Source: Longispora fulva (GTDB taxonomy: Bacteria > Actinomycetota > Actinomycetes > Mycobacteriales > Micromonosporaceae). Taken from it: a DNA stretch of 64,000 bases. How positions within the stretch are numbered: the stretch's first letter is position 1; each line of letters begins with the position of its first letter. Positions 16,426 to 24,127 of the stretch are shown in pieces. The notes beneath the pieces are model-generated. The model saw only the letters and a list, made by a program, of their open reading frames with translations, searched no databases and was not told the origin of the DNA. The position numbers were made by a program, and so were the translations under genes. The stretch is from contig NZ_JADOUF010000001.1 of the NCBI RefSeq assembly GCF_015751905.1, positions 3,782,001 to 3,846,000 of the forward strand, in the 5' to 3' direction.

Positions 16426-17118
16426 CTACCAGTTCCCGTCATCGCGCAGGACGAATCCGGTACCGCGCACGGTGTGCAGGATCCGGCGGCGGCCGTCGGC
16501 CTCCAGCTTGCGCCGCAGGTAGGAGATGATCGTGTCCACGGCGTCGGTGCGCACGTCGAAATCGTAGCCCCAGACCCGTTCGAGGACCTGGGAGCGGCCG
16601 AGGACGATGCCGGCGTTGCGGGCCAGCAGCTCCAGCACGTCGAACTCGCGCCGGGTCAGTTCCACCGGGACGCCGTCGATCGTGACCCGGCGCGCGTCGG
16701 TGTCCACCGCCAGGCCGCCCACGACGTGCACGCCGTGCGGAGCGGCCCCGACCCTGCGGACCAGGGCGGCCAGCCGCAGCTCCACCTCGGCGATCGCGAA
16801 CGGCTTGACCACGTAGTCGTCGGCCCCCGCGGCGAGCCCGGCGACCCGGTCGTCGACCTCGTCGAGGGCGGAGAGCATCAGGACCGGCAGGTCACAGCCC
16901 GCGGCCCGCAACCGCCGGCACACCTCGATCCCGGAGATGTCCGGCATCGACACGTCCAGGACGATCGCGTCCGGGGCGGAGGAGGCGACCAGCTCCAGGG
17001 CCCGAAGCCCGCCGGAGGCCAGCTCCACGACGAACCCCGCCAGGGACAATCCGCGGCCCAACGCCCGGCCGATCGCCGGATCGTCGTCCACCACCAGAAC
17101 CCGCCACGCCCGCGTCAC
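16426..17118 (-). CDS. OmpR-family response regulator
   Basis: 230 residues from GTG 17118, chosen because the receiver begins at once (WRVLVVDDDPAIG); an ATG at 17187 is in frame but adds non-homologous sequence. The receiver domain has phospho-acceptor Asp55 (IVLDVSMPD) and Lys in VVKPFAIAE. The C-terminal winged helix has ELTRREFDVLELLARN and the recognition stretch TDAVDTIISYLRRKL. It is immediately followed by the sensor kinase gene, so the two form one operon. Divergent from the gene at 17,226, with 107 bp between starts. Confidence 0.93.
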   Translation of the reverse strand: MTRAWRVLVVDDDPAIGRALGRGLSLAGFVVELASGGLRALELVASSAPDAIVLDVSMPDISGIEVCRRLRAAGCDLPVLMLSALDEVDDRVAGLAAGADDYVVKPFAIAEVELRLAALVRRVGAAPHGVHVVGGLAVDTDARRVTIDGVPVELTRREFDVLELLARNAGIVLGRSQVLERVWGYDFDVRTDAVDTIISYLRRKLEADGRRRILHTVRGTGFVLRDDGNW

Positions 17119-17225
17119 CCTGTCATCTTCCCGCACGCGTCCACCGGTACACCCTGGGTCGGGATCTTGGGAAAACCCTGTGGCCACGTTCGCCGGAGGC
17201 GGCTGTATCGACCTACAGTGATGTC

Positions 17226-18200
17226 ATGCCTGTTGCCAGCCCGGTGGACTTCGCGACATTCGGCGACTACACGGTCACCTCCCCCTCGAGCGGCCCGCCC
17301 GGCCGGTTCCGGGGCCGGGTGACGGCCGACGGGAGCAGCGGCTGGCGGGCCGAGCCGGGGCGGTACCACCTCTACGTCTCCCTCGCCTGCCCCTGGGCGC
17401 ACCGGTCGATCATCGTGCGGGGCCTCAAGGGACTCGAGGACGTGGTCGGCATGACCGTTCTCGACCCGGTGCGCGACGGGCGCGGCTGGGCGTTCCGCGA
17501 CGGCCCCGGCCACACCGCCGACCCGGTCAACGACTTCGCCCTGCTCCGCGACGCCTACGAGGCCACGGAGCCCGGCTACGACGGCCACGTCTCCGTCCCC
17601 GTGCTGTGGGACCGGGAGACCGGCCGGATCGTCAGCAGCAACTACCCTGACGTCACCCTCGACCTGGGCGGCGCGTTCGACGCCTGGGCCACGCCGCTGG
17701 ACCTGTACCCGGAGCCGCTGCGCCCCGACATCGACGCCCTCAACGAGCGGATCTACACCACCCTCAACAAGGGGGTGTACCGGTGCGGTCTCGTCCGCTC
17801 CCAGGCCGCGTACGACCGGGCGGTGGCCACGGTGTTCGGGACCCTCGACGAGCTGGAGCGGCGCCTGGCGACCCGCCGGTTCCTGTTCGGCGACCAGCTC
17901 ACCGAGGCCGACGTCCGGCTGTACGTGACCCTGGCCCGCTTCGACGCGGTGTACGGACCACACCAGCGGGCCAACCTGCGCCGGCTCGCCGACTACCCGA
18001 CCCTGTGGGCGTACACCCGCGACCTGTACGAGATCCCGGCGTTCGGCGGCAGCACCGACCTCGACCACATCCGCCGGCACTACTACCGCACCCAGTCGGC
18101 CCTCAACCCGTCCCGGATCGTGCCCGCCGGCCCGGTGCCGGACTTCACCGCGCCGCACGGCCGAGGACCCCGTTTTGTCCCCGGCGGAGGGGTCCGGTAA
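17226..18200 (+). CDS. Glutathionyl-hydroquinone reductase-like (Xi-class GST) protein
   Basis: 324 residues. The catalytic motif is ACPWAHR, with Cys55, in a thioredoxin-like N-terminal domain. A SVPVLWD strand, the SSNYPDV motif and an all-helical C-terminal domain (FLFGDQLTEADVRLYVTLARFD) complete the Xi-class GST / ECM4 layout. These enzymes reduce S-thiolated hydroquinones. Actinobacteria usually use mycothiol rather than glutathione, so the thiol partner is probably mycothiol; that is inference. The last bases of the gene overlap the -10 element of the tRNA-Gly promoter. Confidence 0.9.
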   Translation: MPVASPVDFATFGDYTVTSPSSGPPGRFRGRVTADGSSGWRAEPGRYHLYVSLACPWAHRSIIVRGLKGLEDVVGMTVLDPVRDGRGWAFRDGPGHTADPVNDFALLRDAYEATEPGYDGHVSVPVLWDRETGRIVSSNYPDVTLDLGGAFDAWATPLDLYPEPLRPDIDALNERIYTTLNKGVYRCGLVRSQAAYDRAVATVFGTLDELERRLATRRFLFGDQLTEADVRLYVTLARFDAVYGPHQRANLRRLADYPTLWAYTRDLYEIPAFGGSTDLDHIRRHYYRTQSALNPSRIVPAGPVPDFTAPHGRGPRFVPGGGVR

Positions 18201-18203
18201 AGT
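18175..18203 (+). promoter_or_regulatory. Promoter of tRNA-Gly
   Basis: TTGTCC (18175-18180) and TAAAGT (18198-18203) with a 17-bp spacer match four of six consensus bases each. Transcription would begin near 18210, about 30 bases before the mature tRNA. The element overlaps the 3' end and stop codon of the preceding reductase gene. Confidence 0.5.
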
Positions 18204-18240
18204 TCACCCGTCGGCAAGGGGCACCTGACCGGGCCGACAG

Positions 18241-18316
18241 GCGGATGTAGCGCAGCTGGTAGCGCATCACCTTGCCAAGGTGAGGGTCGCGAGTTCGAAT
18301 CTCGTCATCCGCTCCA
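18241..18316 (+). tRNA. tRNA-Gly (anticodon GCC)
   Basis: A complete cloverleaf. The acceptor stem is GCGGATG/CATCCGC, and the D stem GCGC/GCGC has an AGCTGGTA loop. The anticodon stem TCACC/GGTGA encloses TTGCCAA (anticodon GCC at 18274-18276). The T arm GCGAG/CTCGT has a TTCGAAT loop. The CCA end is encoded (18314-18316). An intrinsic terminator follows 15 bases later. This tRNA lies at the left border of a genomic island. Confidence 0.97.
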
Positions 18317-18324
18317 AATGTTCG

Positions 18325-19023
18325 TTACTCGAACCCGCAGCTCACCAGGGTGAGCTGCGGGTTTCTTGTTGAATCGGTGTGCCCACCCTGATCATCTTTC
18401 GGACGCGTATCGACTGAACTGCCCTTGATGTCATGGATGACCTGGCCCAGCTCGGTGAGCTGCAAGCGGGTCTTGCCGTCCTCGGCGTCGACCAGGGCGT
18501 GGGTGATCAGCACCGGGTTCAGCGCTCGACGATCTTCCGGCGCGAGGCTGCGGTATCGCCCCTCGCTCAGCGAGGTGAGCAGGTCGACCATCTCGTCAAA
18601 CGTGGTCAGCGTTTCGGCATGGGAGCCTTCTAGCCGCTCCAAGATCGCCTCGGCTTGGGCCTGTTCACGCCGGAGTCCGTCCTGCTCCTCCTTGAGAACA
18701 TCGAGCGGCACGACGTCGGCCAGATGAGCGCGAAGAAGCTTCACGCTTCGGTCCTTGAGGTCTCCGAGGCGACGGCGCTGACGCTTGACCTCCGTGTCCC
18801 GCCGAGCCGTCGCACTCTGGATGAAGTCTTCAAGATCGGCCCTAGCAGCCGCCAAGACTTCAGAGGGCAGCTTCAGCGTGTTGTATGCCTGAGCGACTTT
18901 TTCCTCGATCGTGGCGACCGGCAGGTCGGCAGGGTGCACCCGTTCCCACGATGCCGCCCCAGGCAGAAGCCCCTGGCCCGGCGGTCGGTTGGCATCACGA
19001 ATCAAGGCAGCCCAGGGGGACAC
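18325..19023 (-). pseudogene. C-terminal stub of a large serine recombinase
   Basis: 232 codons from ATG 19023. The sequence matches the C-terminal third of phage-type large serine recombinases: the EEKVAQAYNTLKLPSEVL segment, a long coiled coil (about 60-150) with PLDVLKEEQDGLRREQAQAE, and EDRRALNPVLITHALV. The N-terminal resolvase catalytic domain (with its serine) and most of the zinc ribbon are missing and are not found upstream in any frame. The last dozen codons run through the tRNA-Gly terminator, so the true C-terminus is lost too. It cannot be catalytic. It marks an old integration event. Confidence 0.75.
18332..18370 (+). terminator. Intrinsic terminator of tRNA-Gly
   Basis: A perfect 15-bp inverted repeat (AACCCGCAGCTCACC at 18332-18346 and its complement at 18349-18363) with a two-base gap is followed by TCTTGTT. 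It overlaps the end of the recombinase-stub frame on the other strand, so that frame's last residues are host sequence. Confidence 0.85.
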
Positions 19024-19566
19024 CGTGACGATGCTGTTTGTGTTGATGTTCAGCTCGGAGCTTCATCTGACTGCGGGGCTTCCCACACGCAACAAAGCCA
19101 CCCGCTCGAACGCTTGAGTTCGGCGGGCAGTCGAGTACGAGACTCAGTTGGTATCGCAGGGAGCGAGCTGGTCACTGTGGCGAACAAAAATAAGTGCATG
19201 TGCGCTTCCACTGGGAGCGCGATTTGATGTGACCTGCCCGGCGCATGAGCGAGGGGTTAGAGCTTTTGGTGAAGCGGTCGGGCGCGACAATTGTGACGCA
19301 GCGTCCTGGCCGCTTCGGCGGATCATCACGAATATGCCGCGAGATACAGAGGTATGCCATGTCGAAAATCTACATGGACCAAGAAGTATAGCATGAATCG
19401 GACACAAAGTCAATGACTGCGCGTGATTTGCATATCCAGGATTATGAATCTTTACAAATCGCAAACGTGAGACTGGAAGTAATTGTAAGCTGCCTTAAGA
19501 CGCATGCAAGCGTGACATGAAGGGATGTGAAGCGCGCCCAGCAAACCGCGTGTTATGGGAGGCGAC
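19024..19566. other. Gene-poor, low-GC stretch inside the island
   Basis: About 540 bp without a convincing gene. The short frames on both strands have no coding-like codon use. No recombinase catalytic-domain residue pattern was found in any frame, so the missing part of the recombinase was deleted rather than merely frameshifted. Base composition here is far below that of the flanking chromosome. Confidence 0.5.
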
Positions 19567-20574
19567 ATGGCTAGCCCGAAGGACGGGCCTCAGGTGACCA
19601 TTCCCGACGAGGATGAGGCCATTAAGAAGCATCCATGGCACAAACGGCTTCGCAGCTGGGTCGCCAAGTTATTTCGAAATCACCTCGATGCCGTTCTCCT
19701 CGTTGTCGCGGGAATAGCATTCTTTGCTGTAGGCATTTGGCGTTCGCCCACCGGTTTAGGTGAAGCGATTGCCATAGCCGTGCTTACTTTCGGCTCCACG
19801 CTGATCGTTGGCGCGATTCTCGGTGGAATAGTCGAAAGTCGGGCACACAGGCGATATCGCGATGAAATTACAAAAGGCGTAATAGCGGCCGTGTATGGAC
19901 CACATGCTCCGCCTGCTTATCGCAAGGCGATCGGAGATTTCTTTACCTCCATCGATAGGTGCAGCCTCCAGGCTGATTGGGGCATTAAGTTTAGCTGGAT
20001 AGGGGATGAGAAATCGGCAGTACAGCTGGATATTGCCATGATCCAGACTGGTCTCAACATCTCGGACGAGCCTTACTGTTTTGAAGACATTGGACTTGTC
20101 GCGTCGCTGATGGGGCATCATAGTGCGTTCCAGCGGTTCAGGCTCCAGTTGCTGTCCGAACACGACGGCCACGCCTCTCCAGCTATAAGACCAAATCCCG
20201 AAGAACTCAGGCGCATCACGATCGAACGTCCAGATGGAACGGTCGGACTTAAAATTGCCAACCTGGGTGCGGACGCCAATATCCCTGCTGGCGCGAAATA
20301 TCTGTTTGAGCTAGAAGCTTCAGTTGTCCTTCCGGTGCATGGTTCGTTTCCCACTCGCACCAAAGGTGCGCACCTGCACCAGACGATTATCGTTGAAGGC
20401 GAGCCCCTAAGAAGTCTGAACTTCGAGTTAATTCATCGCGGCATGCCAGTCGTGCCTAAGCAGCGACGGCCAACTACGCGGCCGACCCATTACGAATATG
20501 AATTGTCTCCAACATTTCCAGGAGCCATGCCATTGCTTATGTGGTCGCCATCTGCCGAGCATGATGGCCATTGA
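19567..20574 (+). CDS. Two-TM membrane protein of unknown function
   Basis: 335 residues from ATG 19567, preceded by a GGGAGG site; an ATG at 19555 is also in frame. A basic juxtamembrane region (HPWHKRLRSWVAKLFRNH) precedes two transmembrane helices (about 44-63 and 68-92). A soluble part of about 240 residues follows, rich in beta strands, with no motif I recognise. A stretch near PAYRKAIGDFFTSIDRC is the most helical part. Codon use and GC are much lower than in the flanking chromosome, which marks recent transfer. A membrane-bound effector is possible given the neighbours, but that is inference. A strong terminator follows. Confidence 0.8.
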   Translation: MASPKDGPQVTIPDEDEAIKKHPWHKRLRSWVAKLFRNHLDAVLLVVAGIAFFAVGIWRSPTGLGEAIAIAVLTFGSTLIVGAILGGIVESRAHRRYRDEITKGVIAAVYGPHAPPAYRKAIGDFFTSIDRCSLQADWGIKFSWIGDEKSAVQLDIAMIQTGLNISDEPYCFEDIGLVASLMGHHSAFQRFRLQLLSEHDGHASPAIRPNPEELRRITIERPDGTVGLKIANLGADANIPAGAKYLFELEASVVLPVHGSFPTRTKGAHLHQTIIVEGEPLRSLNFELIHRGMPVVPKQRRPTTRPTHYEYELSPTFPGAMPLLMWSPSAEHDGH

Positions 20575-20638
20575 CAACAGTGTTCACTGTGTGTTATATA
20601 CGGGATATGGATATTTAAACCCCACACCCTAGCCCACT

Positions 20639-20670
20639 AGAGCCCCGGCGAGAACGCCGGGGCTCTCTAT
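20639..20670. terminator. Bidirectional intrinsic terminator
   Basis: A perfect 12-bp stem (AGAGCCCCGGCG / CGCCGGGGCTCT) with an AGAA loop is followed by CTATTGTT on the plus strand. It separates the membrane-protein gene from the regulator remnant on the other strand and can serve both. Confidence 0.8.
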
Positions 20671-20673
20671 TGT

Positions 20674-20988
20674 TCAGTCGCCCGGCTGCCTGAAGCGCCT
20701 TAGCGTAGCCAGCCAAGGACAGGCAGCCCTTGCTCTCGGGGACCTTGGCGATGGCGGCTTCGGCGTACCGGATGCCTGCGGCCTTCTCGCCCTGCTGCAC
20801 CATGGCCCTGGCCCGGTGGATCTCGATGTGGGCCAGGTAGCTCCCATACCCATCCGGAATGGATCGGGCGGCCTCGTCCTGGGCGTTGGTGGCCTTTTCG
20901 TGGCTGACTCGGTCAGCTTGCCGCTCTTGCACACCAGCCAGCGCCAGTACGGCATGTCGTAGTCGCTGGCGGCCTCGTTGGTGCACAC
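20674..20988 (-). pseudogene. Frameshifted C-terminal remnant of a TPR-type transcriptional regulator
   Basis: Two overlapping minus-strand frames each hold part of one protein. The first 30 codons of one frame (CTNEAASDYDMPYWRWLVC) and the middle of the next frame (ATNAQDEAARSIPDGYGSYLA, then HIEIHRARAMVQQGEKAAG) read together as helical TPR-like sequence. It resembles the C-terminal half of actinobacterial XRE/TPR regulators. The DNA-binding N-terminus is absent. It is best explained as a truncated and frameshifted gene; the match is by pattern only. Confidence 0.5.
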
Positions 20989-21016
20989 CTTGTCTGGGCC
21001 GCAGTTAGGAGAAACA

Positions 21017-21048
21017 GCCCGCCCCGGGGCTCACTATCAGGGGCGGGC
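21017..21048 (+). promoter_or_regulatory. GC-rich hairpin ahead of the 45-residue gene
   Basis: An inverted repeat GCCCGCCCC / GGGGCGGGC with a 14-base loop ends 16 bases before ATG 21065. It has no U-tract. It could be a leftover terminator of the element or a leader structure that limits translation of the small gene. Confidence 0.4.
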
Positions 21049-21064
21049 GGCTCGTTGATCAGGC

Positions 21065-21202
21065 ATGAGCCCTGAGCGACGCCCCTACGTGCCCGCCCCG
21101 GAGTGGATCGCGGAGACCACTAGGCGTTCCCGGGCCGAACAGGGCCTACCTCCGACGATCGAGGACCCGGATACCCTTGAGAAGGCGGCCTACGGCCCCT
21201 AG
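21065..21202 (+). CDS. 45-residue protein of a type common in actinobacterial integrative elements
   Basis: ATG 21065 to TAG 21202. The sequence begins MSPERRPYVPAPEW and continues with RSRAEQGLPPTIEDPDTLEK. Short proteins with the core (R/K)xEQGLPxxxEDP are familiar beside integrases in actinobacterial integrative elements, where their role is unknown. Third-position GC is coding-like. The integrase that usually accompanies them is absent here. It ends four bases before the convergent regulator gene. Confidence 0.6.
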   Translation: MSPERRPYVPAPEWIAETTRRSRAEQGLPPTIEDPDTLEKAAYGP

Positions 21203-21206
21203 GCCG

Positions 21207-22562
21207 TCACCTGACGAGGGCCGTCACCTGACGAGCCGCCCGCCAGTACTCTCGTACCTCGGCGGTCCCCGGCTCGTCGGCCGGAAGCTGGTCCAGAAGG
21301 CCAGTGAGCCGCTGGGTCACTCGGCTGGAGTCGACCCCGGCGGCGGCGTCGATGGCGGCCCGGGCGCTCGCCATGGCCTCGTCCAGCCGGCCCGCGCTGA
21401 GGCTGGTCTCCGCGATGCGGACCAGGTACAGATTCCGGTCCCGGGTCGCGGCAGGTGACAGGGTGGCCAGTCCGGCGTGTAGCAGCTCGTCGGCGTGGCT
21501 GAGCTGCCGAAGGTTGATCATCGCCGTGCCGGCCTCGGCGGTCAGGCTGGGTTGAGGCATCCAATAGACCCAGTCGGGATCGTCCCCGTCCCGCCGGTTG
21601 GCCCAGAGATCGTCAGCCCGGTTTAGGAGCTGGGATGCCTGGCGCTGCTCGCCGAGGATGGCGTGGGCCCGGACCTGCCAGGCGTCGAGCATCGCGGCGA
21701 CGATCCGGTGAGCGGGGTCGAGCTGGGCGCGGGCCGCTTCGAGCAGGTCGACGGCGGTCCGGCCGTCCCCGGCGTAGATGGCCTGAAGGGCGAGGTTGGA
21801 CAGGATGTAGATCCCTTGCACGGTGTCGTGGGCGGCGTGTGCGGCCCGTAGCGCGCCGTGCCAGTACCGCTGGGCGGCGGCAAGGTGCCCGCAGTCGAAG
21901 GCGGCCCAACCTGCGAACCGGGCGAGGCTCGCGGCCGTTGACAGCAGCTCGCGGCCAACCGGCCCGGTGTGTCGGGCCTGGCGTAGTAGTGCGTCAACCA
22001 TCCGTAGGTCTGCGGCGGCGGCCTGGAGGCACGAGCCCCCGCCGAGGGTGTCGTCCAGCCGCCAGAGTTCGGCCACCCGAAGTTGGAGACCGGCTATCGC
22101 GTTGGTGCCGACCCGACCGCCATCGAGACCATCGGCGATCGGTTCGGGTGGAGTATCGGCCCAGCCTGCGGCGATGCTGGACAGCGCCGACCCGCCGTAG
22201 ATGAGAAATCCTCGCCGATCCGTGCTTCCTGACTCTACGAGCGCCGCCAGGACTTTACGAGCGTTCTCGATGGTCCATTCGCCGTCGTCCGCCGGCGTGG
22301 TCGCCGTCGCCAGATGAAGCCACCCGGGCCAGCCGATCGCGTCCACGGCCGTCTGATCGACGCCGAGCGCGTCGGCCAGGGCGTACTGAGCCGTCATCTC
22401 CGGGACCACGCCGCGTTCCCAGCGGTAGACCTTCTGCCGCCAGGTGGCCATGTTCAGGCCCGAGCCGCGTTGGACCAGCTCGGCGACCTCCCGCAGGCTC
22501 CAGCCGCGTTCCCCACGTATGTAGGTCAGGGGGTGCTGTGTGCCGTTCGCGGTGCCAGTCAT
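21207..22562 (-). CDS. XRE-family regulator with C-terminal TPR domain
   Basis: 451 residues. An N-terminal helix-turn-helix (about 13-70: YIRGERGWSLREVAELVQRG, then WRQKVYRWERG) is followed by about 320 residues of helical repeats. These include WRLDDTLGGGSCLQAAAADL and ALRAAHAAHDTVQGIYILSN. The layout is that of the large actinobacterial regulator group with TPR-like sensor repeats. It is divergent from the small gene at 22,730 across a 167-bp region holding three tandem 11-bp repeats, which are probable binding sites. It is intact, unlike several island neighbours. Confidence 0.85.
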   Translation of the reverse strand: MTGTANGTQHPLTYIRGERGWSLREVAELVQRGSGLNMATWRQKVYRWERGVVPEMTAQYALADALGVDQTAVDAIGWPGWLHLATATTPADDGEWTIENARKVLAALVESGSTDRRGFLIYGGSALSSIAAGWADTPPEPIADGLDGGRVGTNAIAGLQLRVAELWRLDDTLGGGSCLQAAAADLRMVDALLRQARHTGPVGRELLSTAASLARFAGWAAFDCGHLAAAQRYWHGALRAAHAAHDTVQGIYILSNLALQAIYAGDGRTAVDLLEAARAQLDPAHRIVAAMLDAWQVRAHAILGEQRQASQLLNRADDLWANRRDGDDPDWVYWMPQPSLTAEAGTAMINLRQLSHADELLHAGLATLSPAATRDRNLYLVRIAETSLSAGRLDEAMASARAAIDAAAGVDSSRVTQRLTGLLDQLPADEPGTAEVREYWRAARQVTALVR

Positions 22563-22600
22563 AGGTGCTCCCAGCAGGGCGGATCTTCCGTAGTCGCAGC

Positions 22601-22633
22601 GCTACGCAGAGGCTACACGGAGGCTACGCGCCG
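22601..22633. repeat. Three tandem 11-bp repeats in a divergent promoter region
   Basis: GCTACGCAGAG (22601-22611), GCTACACGGAG (22612-22622) and GCTACGCGCCG (22623-22633) stand head to tail. An 11-bp period places each copy on nearly the same face of the helix. The position, 39 bases before the regulator start and about 100 bases before the operon start, suits an operator bound by the XRE/TPR regulator. Confidence 0.6.
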
Positions 22634-22729
22634 ATTCTTCATCCCATCCGCTCGTCTGTCGAAACTGGAACCAACCCCGCTTGCCGGGCTACCCCCGCCC
22701 AGACCCTCACACGCTCCACGGAGGCAGAC

Positions 22730-23020
22730 ATGACGATCAAACCCGCACGTCGCCAGGTGCAGGAACTCGGCGAGAAACTACCCGCCTTCCTCGACATCTA
22801 CGCGCCGGGAGAACTTGAAGCCATCCTTTTCCTCGACCCGTCCGGCAAGATCGGTTACGCCCCGGGGCCAGACGCCCCCGCCGGTTGCATCACTATCATG
22901 AACCGGGCCGGCGTCGACCGGCTGATGGTCCTGCACGCCTACACGCCGCTGGACCTCGCCCGCGACCCTGGCCGGGAGGCGTTCGCGGAGCTGATCTTCG
23001 AGAACAGCTGGTCGTCGTGA
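22730..23020 (+). CDS. Small conserved-type protein of unknown function
   Basis: 96 residues from ATG 22730, with a CGGAGG site 5 bases upstream. The sequence is mixed alpha/beta, with FLDIYAPGELEAILFLDPSGKI and RLMVLHAYTPLDLARDPGREAFAELIFENSW. There are no catalytic or metal motifs. It is likely regulated from the repeat region shared with the divergent regulator. Its GTGA overlap with the next gene indicates an operon. I do not recognise the family. Confidence 0.7.
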   Translation: MTIKPARRQVQELGEKLPAFLDIYAPGELEAILFLDPSGKIGYAPGPDAPAGCITIMNRAGVDRLMVLHAYTPLDLARDPGREAFAELIFENSWSS

Positions 23021-23244
23021 CCAGGGAACCGCAGTGCACGGACCCGCGGTGCGCCGACGAGCGTCTGTCGCACGCCCGGTTCACCCGGGCCCAACTGGAG
23101 ACCTTCACCGCGCTGGCCAAAGCCCGCGTCCGGCCGGTGCCCTGCGCAACCTTCCCCGGCGAGTACCACACGATGCGCCGCGCCGAGAACCTGGCCGGCT
23201 CGGCCGACTGGGCCGTGTACCTCGCCCAACCGATCTACCGCTGA
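23017..23244 (+). CDS. Small protein of unknown function, translationally coupled
   Basis: 75 residues. GTG 23017 overlaps the TGA of the preceding gene (GTGA). Three cysteines (QCTDPRCADE and VRPVPCATF) might bind metal or form disulfides, but the spacing does not match a zinc motif that I know. The end is GSADWAVYLAQPIYR. It probably works with the preceding 96-residue protein. Both look like element-borne hypothetical genes. Confidence 0.65.
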   Translation: MTREPQCTDPRCADERLSHARFTRAQLETFTALAKARVRPVPCATFPGEYHTMRRAENLAGSADWAVYLAQPIYR

Positions 23245-23371
23245 ATGCAGAAGAACGGCACCCCCAGCCGCGTGAAGGGCTGCGGCGTTCATAGGCGTCG
23301 TCGCGCTGCTCGTTCTCGGCTCGCTGCAACCAATTAATCCCGAAGCAAGCCCCCACTCAGGAGGTCAGCCG

Positions 23372-23632
23372 GTGGCTGAGTTCGGTGACGTGTATCAGAA
23401 GATCGCAACCACGAAGGAAGAGGTCGAGCTGGTCGTCGACAGCGCGGGCGTCGTTGCGGAGTTGTTGGACGAGCTGGGCAGCGCTGCCGGTGCACTCGGC
23501 TTCCACGCCCGGTCGGCGGCCTGCCATGCTGCGGCCGAACTGGCTCGCGAGGGCATGGTGGCGGCTGGCGCCATCCTGGAGAAGCTCGACGGGGTTCACA
23601 CAGCGACGTACAACGCCCAAGAACAGGCTTGA
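23372..23632 (+). CDS. N-terminal part of a DddA-like toxin, cut by an in-frame TGA
   Basis: 86 residues from GTG 23372, preceded by AGGAGG at 23359-23364. It is entirely helical (YQKIATTKEEVELVVDSAGV, then ARSAACHAAAELAREGMV), about the size of a WXG100-type delivery domain though without the WXG motif. The TGA at 23630-23632 is in the same frame as the deaminase domain downstream. The frame continues open for 164 sense codons through a Pro/Ala linker (about 23633-23700) into that domain. The simplest reading is one toxin gene of about 251 codons broken by a nonsense mutation. Natural two-gene organisation is the alternative. Confidence 0.7.
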   Translation: MAEFGDVYQKIATTKEEVELVVDSAGVVAELLDELGSAAGALGFHARSAACHAAAELAREGMVAAGAILEKLDGVHTATYNAQEQA

Positions 23633-23758
23633 GGGACGGCACCGGCCGCTGACGTCACTCCGGCGCGAGCGGGGCCGGTACAGCCAGCACCTAGCCAACC
23701 GGTTTCGAAGCTCATCTCCGACCTTGCCCGCCGCCTGGTCCTCGGCCCCGGGGTCAAG

Positions 23759-24127
23759 GTGGCGGGCACGGTCAGCCTCAACGACGGCGGCGTGATCACT
23801 AGCGGTTCGCGGTACCAGATCGTCGACAACGCGGCCACGTTGAAGACCGACATCGAGCCGTTCGTTCGGCCCGGCAACATCGGCTTGGCTCACGTCGAGG
23901 GGCACATCGCGGCGCTGATCCGCGAGCGAGCCAAAGCCCTCGGCCAGCAGGTTCACGCCACAGCCGTTTTGACCCGCGAACCCTGCCCTGGTGATCGTGG
24001 CTGCCATGAGAACCTGCACAAGATGCTTCCCTTTGGCTCGACGCTGCGGGTGTACGTCCGCCAGGCTGACGGCACACTGAAGCAGTTCAAGATCTACGAA
24101 GGCACCGGACAAGGAGTGAAGCCGTGA
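23759..24127 (+). CDS. SCP1.201/DddA-like double-stranded-DNA cytidine deaminase toxin domain
   Basis: 122 residues if translated from GTG 23759; the open frame actually extends back to the TGA at 23630. Zinc deaminase signature: HVEGH, with His45 and catalytic Glu47, and EPCPGDRGC, with Cys76 and Cys82. These are followed by the family ending HKMLPFGSTLRVYV. These match the SCP1.201-like deaminase family that includes DddA, which converts C to U in double-stranded DNA. An Imm1-type gene follows with a four-base overlap. All catalytic residues are present. Expression after the upstream stop needs reinitiation or readthrough, because the GTG has only a weak ribosome site. Confidence 0.8.
   Translation: MAGTVSLNDGGVITSGSRYQIVDNAATLKTDIEPFVRPGNIGLAHVEGHIAALIRERAKALGQQVHATAVLTREPCPGDRGCHENLHKMLPFGSTLRVYVRQADGTLKQFKIYEGTGQGVKP

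Noticed and set aside
19144-19464. A minus-strand frame as the missing N-terminus of the serine recombinase
   Set aside because: It lacks the resolvase catalytic serine motif and shows no resemblance to that domain.
20581-20630. A promoter in the AT-rich stretch before the terminator
   Set aside because: TATATA-like hexamers are present, but no gene starts downstream on the plus strand before the terminator.
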